DNA of 64,000 nt from Primulina eburnea (GCF_022965805.1 NC_133101.1:18323054-18387053); one strand, 5' to 3'; shown: positions 35,980 to 49,969, numbered from the stretch's first letter. The notes: a model not told the origin generated them from the sequence alone. Translations and numbers: made by a program.

Positions 35980-38949
35980 TTAAAACTCACCGAATAACTC
36001 CAGATAACGACTCCTCATCTCAGGCTCAGACTCCCACGTAGCTTCTTCCTCTGAATGATTAAGCCACTTGACTTTTACTCGCTTAACTAGCTTGTTCCGA
36101 AGCTTCTTCTCCTGTCTGTCTAATATCTGCACGGGTCTCTCCTCATAAGACAGGTTCGGAGTAAGCTGCAATGGCTCAAAATTCAGCACATGCGAAGGAT
36201 TCGCCATGTACTTTCTCCGCATAGAGACGTGGAACACATTGTGTACTCCGGCCAGATTCGACGGAAGAGCAACTCGATAAGCTAGCGTTCCAACTCTGTC
36301 AAGGATTTCAAACGGCCCAATGAATCTCGGACTGAGCTTTCTTTTCTTTCCAAATCGCATAACACCTTTCATAGGTGCTATCTTCACAAAGACGTGGTCG
36401 CCGACGGCGAACTCTAGGTCTCTCCTTCTCTGATCTGCATAGCTTTTCTGTCGACTCTGAGCAGTCTTCATCCTATCGCGGATCTTGACTACTACATCGG
36501 CAGCCTGCTGAATAATCTCTGGACCCAACTCTGCTCTCTCTCCTACTTCATCCCAATGAACAGGAGATCTACACTTGCGGCCATATAGTGCTTCATATGG
36601 AGCCATACCAATAGACGACTGGAAGCTGTTGTTATAGGTGAACTCCACCAATGGCAACTTCGACTCCCAACTCCCTGAGAAGTCGATCACACAAGCACGG
36701 AAGAGATCTTCTAAAATCTGAATAACTCGTTCTGACTGACCATCTGTCTGTGGGTGGAAAGCTGTGCTAAACAGCAACTTCGTACCCATGGTCAAATGCA
36801 AACTCTTCCAAAAAGAGGAAGTGAATCTAGGATCTCTGTCAGATACGATAGAAACTGGAATGCCATGAAGTCGGACTATCTCCCGGATATACAACTCTGC
36901 ATACTGCACCATGGTGAAAGTCGTCTTAATAGGCAAGAAGTGCGCTGATTTTGTAAGACGATCTACAATCACCCAGACGGCATTTGATCCTCTGACTGAT
37001 TTTGGCAATCCGGTCACAAAGTCCATGGTAACATTCTCCCACTTCCACTCAGGAATAGGAAGAGGCTTGAGCAAACCTGCGGGTCTCTGATGCTCTGCTT
37101 TCACTAACTGACAAGTCAGACACTCAGATACAAAACGTCTGATGTCCTTCTTCATTCCTGGCCACCAGTACAACAACTGCAGATCTTTGTACATCTTCGT
37201 ACTCCCTGGATGAATAGAGTACGGCGACATATGGGCCTCTGATAAGATGTCTGCTCGGATAGAATCACTGCTAGGAACCCATATCCTTTCTCGGTATCTC
37301 ACAATACCGTCGCTGACTGTATACAAGACACTGCCCTTGGCTTCATCTCTCTTCTTCCACTGTGCCAATTGCTCATCTGCTGACTGATCACTGCGAATAC
37401 GGTCAAGAAGAGAGGACTGAATGGTCAAGGTAGATAGACGAGGAACTCTACCTTGAGGATATGACTCTAGATCAAACCTCTGCATCTCATGCTGAAGAGG
37501 TCTCTGAATCGTCAACTGAGCCATCACTGCGACTTTTCTGCTCAATGCATCTGCAACTACATTAGCTTTACCCGGGTGGTAGTTAATGTCACAGTCATAA
37601 TCCTTCACAAGCTCCAACCAATGCCTCTGATGCATGTTCAGTTCCTTCTGCGTAAAGAAATACTTGAGGCTCTTGTGATCGGTAAAGATCTGGCACTTCT
37701 CTCCATACAAATAGTGTCTCCAAATCTTCAAGGCAAAAACTACTGCTGCCAATTCTAGATCATGGGTTGGGTAATTCTTCTCGTGGATTTTCAGCTGACG
37801 AGAAGCATAAGCTATCACATTCCCATGCTGCATCAAAACTGCACCTAAACCGAGCTTCGAGGCATCGGTATAAAGGACAAACTCGCCGGGCCCTGACGGC
37901 ATGGCCAAAACTGGTGCTGAGATAAGAGCTTGCTTCAAAGTATCGAAGCTCTTCTGGCACTCATCGCTCCACACATATTTAGCATTTTTCTTTGTCAATG
38001 ATGTGAGAGGAACGGCAATGGAGGAGAATCCCTGAATGAATTTCCTGTAATATCCTGCTAGCCCAAGAAAACTGCGGATCTCGGATGCATTCTGCGGCAC
38101 AACCCAATCTCTGACTGCTGCAACTTTTGCTGGGTCTACCTCAATACCATTGCTAGAAACAATGTGGCCTAAGAACGCCACCTTCTCTAACCAGAATTCG
38201 CACTTACTGAACTTTGCGAATAATTTGTTCTTTTGCAAGGTCTGCAAAACTGTGGTCAGATGTCTGCTGTGATCTTCTTGACTCTTGGAGTAGACGAGAA
38301 TGTCATCTATGAACACTATCACAAACTGATCAAGGTACGGCTGAAATACGCAATTCATGAGATCCATGAAGATTGCTGGCGCATTCATCAGACCGAACGG
38401 CATCACAAGGAACTCGTAGTGACCATAACGAGTCCTGAAAGCTGTCTTTGAAACATCGGCGTCTTTCACCCTCAATTGATGATAACCTGAACGCAGATCA
38501 ATCTTGGAGAAAATCGAAGCTCCCTGCAACTGGTCAAACAGATCCTCAATTCTCGGAAGTGGGTATTTGTTCTTCACTGTAACCCTGTTCAACTCCCAGT
38601 AATCAATACAAAGCCTCATCGTGCCATCTTTCTTCTTAACAAACAGAACTGGCGCACCCCAAGGTGAGAAACTCGGGCGAATGAACTCCTTATCAAGTAG
38701 CTCCTGAATCTGTTTCTTAAGCCCTGCCATCTCTGTCGGCGCTAATCGGTACGGCGCTTTTGAGATCGGAGCCGTACCTGGCATAAGCTCAATAGAAAAC
38801 TCCACCTCTCGCTCGGGTGGCATACCAGAGACGTCTTCGGGAAAAACGTCTAAGAAATCTCTGACAATCGGAACATCAGCGACTGACTGGCTGGGTGCCT
38901 CGGGGACAGATATAAAGGTTTCTAAAAATGCCCGACACCCTCTATGCAT
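35980..38949 (-). CDS. Gypsy pol: RT, RNase H, integrase and chromodomain (element F)
   Basis: An open frame of 989 codons. RT spans about residues 85-260, with catalytic Asp151 (SKIDL) and Asp215-216 (FIDDIL). RNase H has Asp362, Glu399 and Asp424. The integrase zinc finger is His573, His580, Cys610 and Cys613; the core is Asp643, Asp704 and Glu740, with exactly 35 residues between the last two. A chromodomain lies at about 935-985. All catalytic residues expected of the family are present. A few oddities look like methyl-CpG decay (IDYWELN, FGLMNAP, DLMNCVF, NMHQRHW). The first methionine is not the true start: a one-base loss near 38988 separates this frame from protease. Confidence 0.93.
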   Translation of the reverse strand: MHRGCRAFLETFISVPEAPSQSVADVPIVRDFLDVFPEDVSGMPPEREVEFSIELMPGTAPISKAPYRLAPTEMAGLKKQIQELLDKEFIRPSFSPWGAPVLFVKKKDGTMRLCIDYWELNRVTVKNKYPLPRIEDLFDQLQGASIFSKIDLRSGYHQLRVKDADVSKTAFRTRYGHYEFLVMPFGLMNAPAIFMDLMNCVFQPYLDQFVIVFIDDILVYSKSQEDHSRHLTTVLQTLQKNKLFAKFSKCEFWLEKVAFLGHIVSSNGIEVDPAKVAAVRDWVVPQNASEIRSFLGLAGYYRKFIQGFSSIAVPLTSLTKKNAKYVWSDECQKSFDTLKQALISAPVLAMPSGPGEFVLYTDASKLGLGAVLMQHGNVIAYASRQLKIHEKNYPTHDLELAAVVFALKIWRHYLYGEKCQIFTDHKSLKYFFTQKELNMHQRHWLELVKDYDCDINYHPGKANVVADALSRKVAVMAQLTIQRPLQHEMQRFDLESYPQGRVPRLSTLTIQSSLLDRIRSDQSADEQLAQWKKRDEAKGSVLYTVSDGIVRYRERIWVPSSDSIRADILSEAHMSPYSIHPGSTKMYKDLQLLYWWPGMKKDIRRFVSECLTCQLVKAEHQRPAGLLKPLPIPEWKWENVTMDFVTGLPKSVRGSNAVWVIVDRLTKSAHFLPIKTTFTMVQYAELYIREIVRLHGIPVSIVSDRDPRFTSSFWKSLHLTMGTKLLFSTAFHPQTDGQSERVIQILEDLFRACVIDFSGSWESKLPLVEFTYNNSFQSSIGMAPYEALYGRKCRSPVHWDEVGERAELGPEIIQQAADVVVKIRDRMKTAQSRQKSYADQRRRDLEFAVGDHVFVKIAPMKGVMRFGKKRKLSPRFIGPFEILDRVGTLAYRVALPSNLAGVHNVFHVSMRRKYMANPSHVLNFEPLQLTPNLSYEERPVQILDRQEKKLRNKLVKRVKVKWLNHSEEEATWESEPEMRSRYLELFGEF

Positions 38950-39358
38950 GAGCTTCCTAGCCTGAACATAAGGTATAATGCGTGGTAAGGAAAGTACCTG
39001 TCTGGCTCAAATAAGAACTGCTCCATCCCAGGCGGTCGGACAAGAACAGATCTCCGCTGGAAGTCTATCAAAACTCTGTTCCTTAATAGCCATTCCATCC
39101 CTAGGATGATGTCAAACTCTGGCATCAGCAACACGATAAGATACGCATAAACAAGATTTCCATGCAGCTCAAGGTCTATGTCTCGGATCACATTGGTAGC
39201 TGCCATCTCCTTGCCCGAAGGCAATACTACTGAATAGGCTATGTCTAGCCCAATGGTCTTGACCTTGAGAAAATTAGCGAAGGTCTTCGAAATAAAGGAA
39301 TGAGTAGCCCCTGAATCTATCAGGGCTTTCGTAACTGACCACGCTATAAAAATTTTCC
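38945..39358 (-). pseudogene. Protease of element F
   Basis: Retropepsin with active site LIDSGATHSF (aspartate at 39317-39315) and IILGMEWL downstream. It is in frame with gag only if the 202 bases upstream of it are removed. A one-base loss near 38988 shifts the frame after FEPDRYFP, so it reads off into a short wrong tail; the pol frame carries on from LMHRGCRAF. Confidence 0.85.
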
Positions 39359-39560
39359 CTGAAAGTTGGAGTGTCAAGTTGAACCCAATAATTACTAGAA
39401 CTATCTTATAGACAAGCAGAGGCCAAAGTTCTTCTAACTTAAATTCCCAAAATAATACTGAGTAGAGCATGCAATCCTATCGCAATTTCTAAGTTCAAAA
39501 TCTTAATCCCGATTCCCGAAAACAATGAAATTCAAATATTAATTTAAAGCTTAAAGGTAC
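39359..39560 (-). other. Intron-like 202-bp segment between gag and protease of F
   Basis: On the minus strand the segment starts GTACCTTTAAG after TTGACAG and ends CCAACTTTCAG before GGAAAATTTT. Its length is not a multiple of three and it contains in-frame stops; removing it joins a first-position G of gag to the last two bases of a glycine codon of protease, so the frame continues. A branch-site-like TTGAC lies about 17 bases before the AG. The equivalent junction in element C has no such segment. An insertion with a 4-base CAGG repeat is the alternative. Confidence 0.6.
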
Positions 39561-40673
39561 CTGTCAAAAGCATGGTCTCCGGGTTCGTCTCCGCTGCATG
39601 GAGAGCAAACACCCTGCCTTGGGTAGGCAGGTTTCTCTGAGGGCACTGCAGCAACATGTGGTCTGGACTGCCACACTTATAACACTTTCCTGAGCCAAAC
39701 ATACATGTTCCAGGATGGCGGCGTGAGCACCTGGGACAGACTGGGTGCTCGAAATTCCTCGGGGCTGGGCGCCCCCGCTGCTGCTGCTGCGGCTGCGGCT
39801 GCGGCTGCTGATGACCTTTGTTTCTAGGCGGCCCGTGAAAAGACCTCTTGTTCTGCTGCTGATACTGCTGAGGAGGAGGGCGGTGAGGTACCTGGACTGG
39901 GCGCTTGCCCTGGCGATCCCTTTCGATGTCCCGCAGATCCTGCTCTGCGGCTAGGGCTTTGGAGACCGCGATCTCATAAGTAGTAGGGTCAGACACCCTA
40001 ACATCACGGCGCAAGATAGGCCGTAGACCCACCAGAAAATGCATCATCTTAGCTCTGGCATCATTCGCGATTTGGGGCACAAAGTGACAGCCCCTCTCGA
40101 ACTTACGGATAAACTCCGTAACCGTCATATCCCCCTGCCTCAGGCTCATGAACTCAGTAGTCAACCTGGTGCGCACTTCCTCAGCAAAATACTTAGAGTA
40201 GAAAACCTCCGTAAAGCGGATCCATGACAATGTAGCCAAGTTCAAGGCTACTGAAGCTCCTTCCCACCATAAGCGGGCATCACCACTGAACAGATAAGTG
40301 GCGCATCGAACTCTGTCGGCATCTCCAAGCTCCATGAACTCGAAGATAACCTTGAGGGATTTGATCCATCCCTCGGAAATCATGGGATCAGACGTCCCTG
40401 AAAACTCCTTTGGCCGCATCTTCATAACCTTTCGTAGACAGCCTCGGGCCCTGTCGGCCTGGCTGCGGCAGTGGGAACGGCATCGTTCTCCGCAAACCGT
40501 GCGAAGAACCTGTTCATCCCAGCCAGCATCTGGGCATTCATATCCAGCGGCGGTGGAGGTGGAGGAGGAGGAGGAGGAAGAGGTGCCTGTCTCTCCTGTC
40601 TCTGATCAAACTCGTTCTCATGATGGTACACACGGCCCCCTCTCGGGCGTCCTACTTGACGTCTAGGAGCCAT
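39561..40673 (-). pseudogene. Gag of element F
   Basis: Starts MAPRRQVGRPRGG (like MAPRR in element I), chosen over an upstream methionine seven codons earlier. A polyproline run (10 Pro) follows. The capsid domain (WWEGASVALNLATLSW, LRQGDMTVTEFIRKFERG) is in the second part, then a Gln/Pro-rich linker and the knuckle CYKCGSPDHMLLQC. One missing base near 40424, at VYER(F)MKMRPKEF, splits it in two frames. The protein ends at the intron-like junction. Confidence 0.85.
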
Positions 40674-40901
40674 ACTGTTCCAAACATAACCCATACGTAA
40701 CTAACATGCATAATTCCATAATTTATTTTAAATGAACACTGAAATACTGAAAAGATCTGAACATAAACTGTTTCATGGGAGCGTGCTGTCAAAATAATTC
40801 AGGTTTTAAGTAAAATGCTGAAACGTAAACTTACAGACCGAAGGCGTGACTTCGTGAGCTTCTCGAGGTCAGTAGTAGTGTAACCCTTTACTAGAACATA
40901 G

Positions 40902-40913
40902 GCTCTGATACCA
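40902..40913 (-). promoter_or_regulatory. Primer binding site of element F
   Basis: Perfect TGGTATCAGAGC on the minus strand, two bases inside the 5' LTR. Confidence 0.9.
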
Positions 40914-40915
40914 AC

Positions 40916-43900
40916 TGTAAAGGCCCGTAAATTCGTGTTCGTAAATTTGCGGAAAAATTAAAAATTTTATTTTTAAATAATTAAAATGTCTTATTCATAA
41001 GATAAACTGATATATAAAGTTTAATATTCAAAATAACAGCGGAAGAATTCAATGTTTGCAAAATATCAATTTAAAATAATTAATCAACAGATAAAAACTG
41101 AGTTCGGAAAATAACAAATGCTAAATATGAGGTCCTCGGGTTACACTACTGCCAACCCAAGCTATCTCACTGGTCCCCGCCCTCGGCCCCGACATCATCA
41201 GTACCTACAACAATCAAGTCTAGTGAGTCTAAAGACTCAGCATGCATATATCGTAAATAAAAATTAAATACATAATAAAATCGCCTGCATGTGAAAATAT
41301 CATGTCATGAAGTTTAACGTAAAATATCATTCCATGAGTAATTATAATACGTGCATAACTGAACTGAAAATATCATAAGTGATAATGTTTGCTCCTTGGA
41401 GCCCTGTAATGAAATAGCTTGTAATAATTTTCTGGTGAGATTATGGTCTACGCAAGTGGCCCCTGAACTGAACTGAACTGACCGGTAACTGGCGACCGGA
41501 TGAAGTAATAATCAAATGACCGGTAACTGGCGACCGGGTGGTACCAAACTGAACTGACCGGTAACTGGCGACCGGGTTTCGTAATAATCTCATGATAGTA
41601 AAGTGACCACAAGCAATATCGCATAAATCTCAAAATGAATATTTTGCACGTAATATAATTAAATAACATCATTAAATATCCTGTAACAATTTTTCTGATT
41701 GGGTTGGATCGCTCCCAGGCTCGCTGCGACTTAAATCTAACATGAAAAATATGCAAATGATTTAACTTGACCAAACTTTGTAATTAAATTCAAAAATTGA
41801 GAAAATTACGCCTATCGACTTCGTATTTAATCGTGACTCCGTACCAACCGGAACCAACACCGAACCATTATTTAGTCATGATTAAAATACGTCTAAAATG
41901 ATGAAATAATGCTCCTAAATTTACAGTACTCGAAATTTAGTGAATGGAGTCCAAAAACATGAAACGCTCTTTCGAGAGTTATTTTGGCACCTTGCACCGT
42001 AAATTCTCGTACGACCTCTAAAATGATCCGAATCACAAACGGCCAAAAACATGGCCTTCCCAACTTGATGAAGTGTTGTCCGGTCCAAGGCCATAAGCTA
42101 AAAGCCAACCAAGGACCAGGAATTCACCTCTTCACCGCAGCACACTTGCTGTCAAAAATTACAGCAGCAGCGCTTTGTTTTCCTTCCGTCGTTTGCAAGG
42201 CTAATGGCCATTGGGGCTTGAACCACCGACCAGAACCTCTTACCAAAATCCTAAGGAATGGTTTGAACCATGGCTAAGGGGCCTAGGCCAGCCACAATCC
42301 GAACCACACCAGAAACACGACCTCACTCCTAACCGAGAACGTAATCTGCGCGCTTGGGGGGTTTTGCTTCGTTTGCTGTCATGGACCTTTCCAGTGGCCA
42401 TTTGGTTGACCATGGCACAATCCATACATCAAGGGGTATGGTGTGAACTAGGGCTACGGGCCAGAGGCCAACCGAGGTCCATCCCAAACCCCCCCAAAAC
42501 CAAGGGACACATGCAGAATTCAAAGGGACGAAGGGGCTGTTTTTGTTCTTTGATTTGAAAACCGATGCAACCATGGACCAAGCCTTGAAAGGCCAACTTG
42601 GTCACGTCTTAGACATAATAAGGAGATGTTCTAACCATGGCTATGGCCCCTGGGGCAGCCAAGATCAGATTCATCCCACTTGACAGCAAGCTGCAAATTC
42701 GAAACTCAATATGACACTAAGGGGAGAGTTGCTGCCATTTGAGTTGCTGGGGGAAAAAGAGGCTTTAACCAATGGTCAAATCCCTTCTTAATACACTCTA
42801 TATCAATCCTAGATGTAGCTTGGAAATTCTGGACGTGAGCCAACCCCTGCAATCACTAAAACCATGCACAACCGTGAAGCACAAGGTGGAACAAAATCTG
42901 TGAAGAATTTTCAATAATGGTGCTATCAAAAATTTCGGTTTTTGGCTATCAAACCATGATCATGTAATGTTTAAAAATAATATTATGACTTGATTGAAGA
43001 GTCAAGGAAAATATACACATGCCTGGAAATTGATTAAGGAAGAACACAAACTAAACGACGGCACGGCACGGCGGAGTCGGATTTTTCTTTTCTTATTGTC
43101 TTGTTGGAAGCTCTCGATTTATGCTGCTGCTCACAAACTAATTTGCTGCTATTTTACTGATATTTTCGAATGAGGGAAAAGTATGGAGTGCTAAGGAATG
43201 AAGGGGAAAAATACAAGGAAAAATGGAGAAGTCAAGTCATGCATGCATTTAGATGCTAGCTAGGTACAAAGAATGTGTTTATTGTCAATCCCATGGTCCC
43301 CTCCAATATGCTGCACGTGAATTGTGCTGAGTTTTCTTCTACATTTCGGTGGAATGGTGATGGAGAGAAGACTAGGAAAATGAATGGGAAGTTACAAGGA
43401 AAATGAAGGAGTTATGCAATGATTTAGGATGAAAGTTCAAAGTCAAGGAATTGATTAGCATATCAAATTATTCCTTCCTTGGCTGCTGTACGAAAAAGGT
43501 GAATTGGTAGGCTAGATTAATGTTTTGATTAGGTGGAATACAAGTGCATAAATGATTAATTGTTGATAAGTAAGAATTGAGGGAATTATTATACTAAGGA
43601 GATCTAATGAGGTTTGACTAGGATGGGGTTTACCAAATTTAATTAAATTGGTTGAGGGGCAGAAAATTGCTATGAAATTGGTAAGGAAATTTGTTGATTT
43701 GTGTTTTTAAATTCTTAAGGCTTTAAAAACTAATAAATATATATTTTAGTGAATTATTAATTTAATTTAGGATAATCATTTTACATGGCATGGCTAATAA
43801 ATTACTAACATGCTAGGTTGAAATTTTCTTAAATAAAATAGGCCTAGATTAATTTATCCCATTTGATTACACATTTTAATTTAGGCTTTTTAATTAATTA

Positions 43901-44142
43901 TTAAACATAAAAGAATTAATTAGCAACTTAAGTCTAATTAATTAAATAAAATTCTAAAACATTCTTTATCATTAAAATAAATTATTTCTTGGCTTAAATT
44001 AAATTTAGGAATATTTTCTTATTATTAATCTTATCTCTAATCTCCAACTCCGGTCCGACCTCGCGTATTTAACTGAAAAGATAGCACTTAAACTACTGAA
44101 TAAAATACTTAAGTTTAAAGAAAAGAATTTAAATACTCCTGC
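40916..44142 (-). mobile_element. 5' LTR of element F, larger part
   Basis: 3227 bp of the 5' LTR; the remaining 74 bp are at 51916-51989 beyond element G. Very similar to 32644-35944, including the tandem ACCGGTAACTGGCGACC array. Confidence 0.92.
44138..44142. repeat. Target-site duplication of element G, left copy
   Basis: CCTGC, repeated at 51911-51915. The undisturbed site is visible in F's 3' LTR as ACTCCTGCACTGAAAAATC (about 35863). Confidence 0.93.
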
Positions 44143-46083
44143 TGTGGGGACCTGGACGCTAATCCAATTCTTAATCATCATTTATGACTAATTAATCCAT
44201 TAGTATAAACAGGGTCTGAATTTTTCTTTTTAACATACCAGCGGAAACGTAATGTAATTCAATTCAAATTACATATTAACATAAACATACAAATCTTCTG
44301 TTATCTACAATAGTTCAACTAGGTTCAACTGCAATTCAGTGCTAAATCCTTAGTTGCTTCTGAGTCCGAATCTCCACGCTATCTAGTCCAGCCTCGTTCT
44401 TTTCTTGACCCTTATCCTGTCCCACCTGTTGTCATGCACACATACAAACAAAACAACAGTCGGATAACTCCGGTGAGATATAAATATCCCAGTATAAATC
44501 ATGTATACATGCAATCATATAAACAATATAAAAGCATATAATAGAAAATCATATCCCATATCAAAATCATGACATGACTCAGTAACAAGAATACATCCTA
44601 TTCTAAAACATGTACCAATATCAGGAACATAAATCAACATCAATAAATATAAATCAGTATAACTGTCACTCAGACTCGTGACTCTACCTTTGAGACTAGA
44701 CTCAGTCCTAGCCTAGGGATCCAGGTTTCCAAATGTGGTGTTCCTATATCGATTTCCGTAATAGAAGGAATTCTGATCCTATTACTCGATATAACCAATT
44801 ATGGTGTTCCTATATCGAATTCCGTAATAGAAGAATTCTCAATCCTATTTACTCGATATAACCAAACATCCGGTGTCCTGACCTAACCGTCATGGACTGT
44901 AGCTCTATCGCTAATATCCTATCTTGAGACATCGTGCTATGTGCCCGTGGCGATACCACCACTATCAGGCACTTCTGTCACAAGATTACTTATCCAATAC
45001 CTGCTTTCTATAATTCAAGAGAACAAGTACAAAAATCAACTCAATGCAAATATCCATGCAATAAAGTAAAGTGTGTGATTTAGGGAAACTCGAGTCAAAC
45101 TTCACTCGAGTTGTGCAATCCCAACTCAACATTAATTTATACCTTTATCTTCTCGCTCAGAAGAAGAAGAAGAAGTCCTGACTCTATCTCGGTCCATTCC
45201 CAATCTGGTAATAACAATACCGAGCAGATATAATATCAATAAACAACTCAATTCAGAACCTGATCTGATCAATACTCAAATCAAAACACATAATCTGATT
45301 AATGTCGAATCAAGACACAATCTAATTCATATCGACAATATCACGATATAATCGAAGTCACTACTGAATCTGATCAATATCAATTCAACTGATGTTTTGA
45401 CGGTATAACAATACAGTCTCGATAACCCCGTCAGTCCGAACATCACAGATATAATACTAGAACTCATATTCAGTATCAGTACAATTTATAATCTCAATAT
45501 CTGTATCATTAGAATCAATAACAACACAATTCTGATATCGAATCTCTGTCAATATCTTTCAAAAATCATAACAATTCCGTAATCAGTCCGTTTCTTAATC
45601 TGACTTCGATTCTACGGTGTCTAACATGTCAAGAACACCATACACGAATTATATCAAATTCCTACAACATCATATTTTCAAATGATACTAGAAATCAATA
45701 AAACTTACGTCATGTAGTAGCTCTTGACGAGAGGAGTACAGTACTGTGTCCGGATTTAAATTCTGATAAATGGATCACGCACAATCAAATTTCTAAACCA
45801 ATTGGAAGCTTGAGGAATTTGGAAATGGGAATCTCGGTTTCTTGCTGGAGGTAAGTGAAGGAATTGAAACTTTTATATGTCAAAGCATGACAAGTGTCCC
45901 ACCAAGTCATAATTTGCACTTTAGTCCCTGGATTCTTCACTATTTGCAATTCAGCCCTCAATAACTATTTTTAATTCAATTTCAATCCTACTTAATTATA
46001 AAAATCGTGGAATTTAATTCATCATTCCAAAATTCTTAAATTAAATAATCTCGGATTAAAGTGATATAATCTCGGGCCTTACA
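44143..46083 (-). mobile_element. 3' LTR of element G
   Basis: 1941 bp. It borders the polypurine tract (AGAGGGGGAGAAT on the minus strand) at 46084-46096. Confidence 0.9.
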
Positions 46084-48650
46084 ATTCTCCCCCTCTAAGA
46101 TACGATTTCGTCCTCGAAATCATAGGCAATCCAGTCAGATAAAGAAGAAAAGTATATTCACATTGATCAGAATACTCGTATCGATGAAGAAACCCTGGAC
46201 ATGGCTACCTCATATCAAACTCTGTCTTCCAAGTGGCCTTTTTTAAAATCCTGAGGATTTTACTGTACTTTCAACAACGGACTAATCTTCATTCAGAGAT
46301 ATTAGTCGTTCCCGGAGTTCTTGTTTTCAATCTGGAATCATTATAAATCAAGAAGAATCGTATTGTAATACTATTCGAAATAGCTTTGGAAAAATAAATT
46401 TCCCAATACTGGCATTACAACATCCGTATATACCAATCAACAGCTCCTAACAACCCAATCTCTGTCTCCAATACCAACAGTCATCGTCCGACGTTAGCAT
46501 AGTTGATATCAATTTTCGAGCTATCTTCCTTTGCTTCAGAATCAGTTTCATTTTCTCTATCAGATATCTGATCCTATCAAATCCTATCTCAGGTATCACT
46601 GCAATATCATCCCCATACGAAGGAAATCTGCACTTCTCGTTGTACAATATCTTGACTAAAGCTATTTCGATATTCATCTGGTAGCTATTATTGTACAATA
46701 ATTCACAAGTGACAAGACATCAGGTCACTAGTGCTAAAATCCAGCACTACAATTCCTGGATATCCTCCAGTATCGAGATAGTTCACTCCGACTATCTTTC
46801 AATCTATAAATCAAAGATCAAAATTCATGATATACATTCTGCCAAAAGTACAAAATCAAACGAAAATCACACCCTGTCATAATTAACTTTGGCATTCAAT
46901 ACAATCTAACCTCTGTTTCTGACATAAATCCCCATCATCTGGTCATATCTGTACCTTTTCCTGTATAATATAACATGTATAGATTTAAACAATCGTTCAA
47001 TCACAATCACTATCTTGGCAAGATTGCAGTAGTGTCATCACACAATCCATAGAAATGTACTCCCATTTCTATTTAGAAATCAATAATTAAAATCATTAAT
47101 CTAAAAGTTTCTATCTTTCTGTCTTCATCTGTCAGCGATTTAGACATTTCAATACAAATTCTGCCATAACTGATTTCATCTGTTTACTTCACAACTGTCT
47201 ATTCGAATATTCACACATTTTCTGTTACCAGAATAGTTCTGAATCTATTACTGTGTGCATCCGACAATATCTGTCATTTCAAATTCGAAATATCTGACAC
47301 CATCAAATCATTTAATAATATAAATTAAAGAAAATACCTACCTGGTATTCGGTTCTGACTATCAAAATCAAGTTCTAAAAAGTCTGATCAAACCTCTGAA
47401 TTGCTGAATTTTCAAAATCAGTTCTGACTCGGTTAAACTGTATATAATCTCAACGGTTCATAATGATCGATATCCAATACAGATTCAGAATGATAATAAT
47501 ATCGGATCAGATTCAAAATGTCAATACGCAATACTGATCTAATAACTGCATAGAACGCAATTTCTGACATTTCTGAACTTCTGCCATATTCAATGCCGTT
47601 CTTAGCCACTGATCACGGTCTCACTGGGCTATACTCAATCAGTATATTATCTTCAGATATCATAGACTCTGAATACAATCTGTTACAATCGAGATTCATA
47701 TCCGAACAATTCTGTATACAACACTCTCAGTACCCAGAATTTTCAATACAATTGTCAACTGTTCGATTCAATCAATCATACGCTGCGAATATATCAAAAG
47801 ATCATAGATAAAACGAGCATAAAGTTATCAGAACACTTCTGAACACATGATTTATCAACCCATAAACGGAATTGAAGTACTTTACAGATAAACATATAAT
47901 CATATGTAACTCTAACTCTTCAGGTAATAAATCTTTCAATTGATATCTCAATTCTCTCAATTCCATCAGTATCAGTCTATAAGAAATTCTAAAATGAAAC
48001 CAATACCTGGTGTCAAATCAAGACTGAAATAACTTTCCCTGATACAGGACAAACCTAAAATCTCATTTACAGGATTATAGCAACTTCTTGCTACTAACAA
48101 ATCAATTCCTGATAAGTTCATCTTCAGTACTCAACTGAATATAAAGGAATAACTCCATTTCTTTCGATAATCATCGAATCATAAACAATACAGATATCAA
48201 GTAATTCCAAATCGAGAATCTTTACCGTATATCATTCATTCCTTGGCCATTTCAGGTCCAAATCTTACCATCTCCTGGCAAGACTCTATAATAGCTTCGT
48301 ACTTGTTCGATATATCAATATCCATCATGCAGTCATCATCAGACAATTACAAGTACAATCTAGTCTAATTCAATCTCATTCTCAACTTACTGCAGTAAAC
48401 AATATATCACAGAATATCACTGATATCAAATTCTTTCCCCAAAAGGTAAAGAATCAATACTACAGTAAATACAGACCCAACAGGTAAAGCATATATCAAT
48501 GCAACTCAGTCAAAGATAATCGTAGAAAATGCATTAGTGTATACATCAATACATATGCAACATAATCATAAAATATCAGTACTTGTCACTATATCATCAA
48601 GTATGTCCTGGGTCTGTTCCTCGATCCCTCCCACCAGAGGATTCTGCTCC
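46084..48650 (-). pseudogene. Pol remnants of element G
   Basis: About 2.6 kb where a pol of at least 3.5 kb would be expected. Recognisable scraps only: a chromodomain-like piece near 46200-46250 (EATWKTEFDMR-like on the minus strand) and an integrase C-terminal piece at 46447-46698 (YNNSYQMNIE, ILYNEKCRFPSYGDDI). The rest is AT-rich, full of stops, and not alignable by eye. No RT active site was found. Confidence 0.65.
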
Positions 48651-49559
48651 CTAAAATCTTCGGGAACCTCTTTGTGGACAAGTTCTAGCCAAATGTCCTT
48701 GCTGTTTACAGATATCGCACCTACCAGTCACTCCCCGGCATTGCTCCGTGGAATGTCTTCCACCGCAATTCTTGCAATGACCCCCAGTATAACTCGTGCT
48801 AAAACCACTGGAACTAGATGAACCGCTCGGTCCACTTCCTAATTTCTTAAACTGCTTCTTTCGAGCTTTCAGTAACTCTTGCTTACCACTCGTGCTGCCG
48901 CGATCAAATCGGAGAGGGGATTGCTGTGTATGGGGTTGTATCGCACACACCCTCTTTAGTTGTCTAATCAGACTCGCCTCAGCTCTCTTCGCTCTACTCA
49001 AGGCATCAGCAAAATGATAAGGTCGCTGCATATTCATCAATGCAACTATTTCCGAGTTCAATCCTCTGATGAACTGATCCGCTACATATTCATCATCCCC
49101 AGCGACATGAGGAGCAAAACGCAGTAAAGTAGAGAATTTAGCAACATATTCTTCAATATTCAGTTGACCTTGTCTCAAATTCTCAAATTCTGCTTTCTTG
49201 TCCTCTCGGTACGAAACGGAGAAAAATCTTCGATAAAATTCAGTTCTGAATATTTCCCACGAAATCACTGTACCTCTCAGTTCTAATATTCTTTTACTTG
49301 TAATCCACCAATTCCTGGCGGCTTCTCATAACTGATTGAGCACTAGTTTAACTCTCTGTTCATCTGTACAATCAAGTAAATCGAACAGTATTTCTATGTC
49401 ATCAAACCAGTTCTCACAATCTTCAGACGTCTCGATACCACTCAGAATCGGCGGCTGAAATAACTGAAACTCTTTCAACTTTATTTCCATCTGAGTTTCT
49501 GATACATCTATCTGATCAGACGAAGTACTACCCCTTTCTGAAATTCTTCTAGGAGGAAT
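48651..49559 (-). pseudogene. Gag of element G, one stop and no start codon
   Basis: One frame. The likely start codon position reads ATT CCT CCT AGA AGA (49559 down), where an ATG would be expected. A TGA at 49328-49326 interrupts the capsid domain just before AARNWWI. After it come FYRRFFSVSYRED, LRQGQLNIEEYVAKF and two knuckles, CKNCGGRHSTEQC and CDICKQQGHLARTC. Close to gag of element C. The 205 codons after the stop are open. Confidence 0.8.
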
Positions 49560-49952
49560 ATCTGATAATTACAGATGTGAGTAGCAACAGGAGACAAATC
49601 CGTCTCAATCCCAATCCTGATCAGCTTACCTCTGATCAAGAATTGGTTTTGATCCAGTTTCAAATAATACATATTACCAAATCAACTCAGATATTCAGGT
49701 AACATGTAGCTTAATGTACAGTAAAACATACTGAAATCTTAACATATACAATGTAATTTCAACATTATATCCAATCCTCTGCTATATATAAATCCAGGCA
49801 GTAAAACATAACATCATGCTAGCATACACAATGTAATTCCACATCATAATCAATCACATGCTAGCAATCACATGCAAGGAAAGGAAACTCATTCTACCCC
49901 GCTCACTCTCCTCTATCTCAGTGCTAAGGAACCTACCGTTCAAGGACCTACA

Positions 49953-49964
49953 GCTCTGATACCA
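49953..49964 (-). promoter_or_regulatory. Primer binding site of element G
   Basis: Perfect TGGTATCAGAGC on the minus strand, five bases inside the 5' LTR. Confidence 0.9.
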
Positions 49965-49969
49965 CCTGT

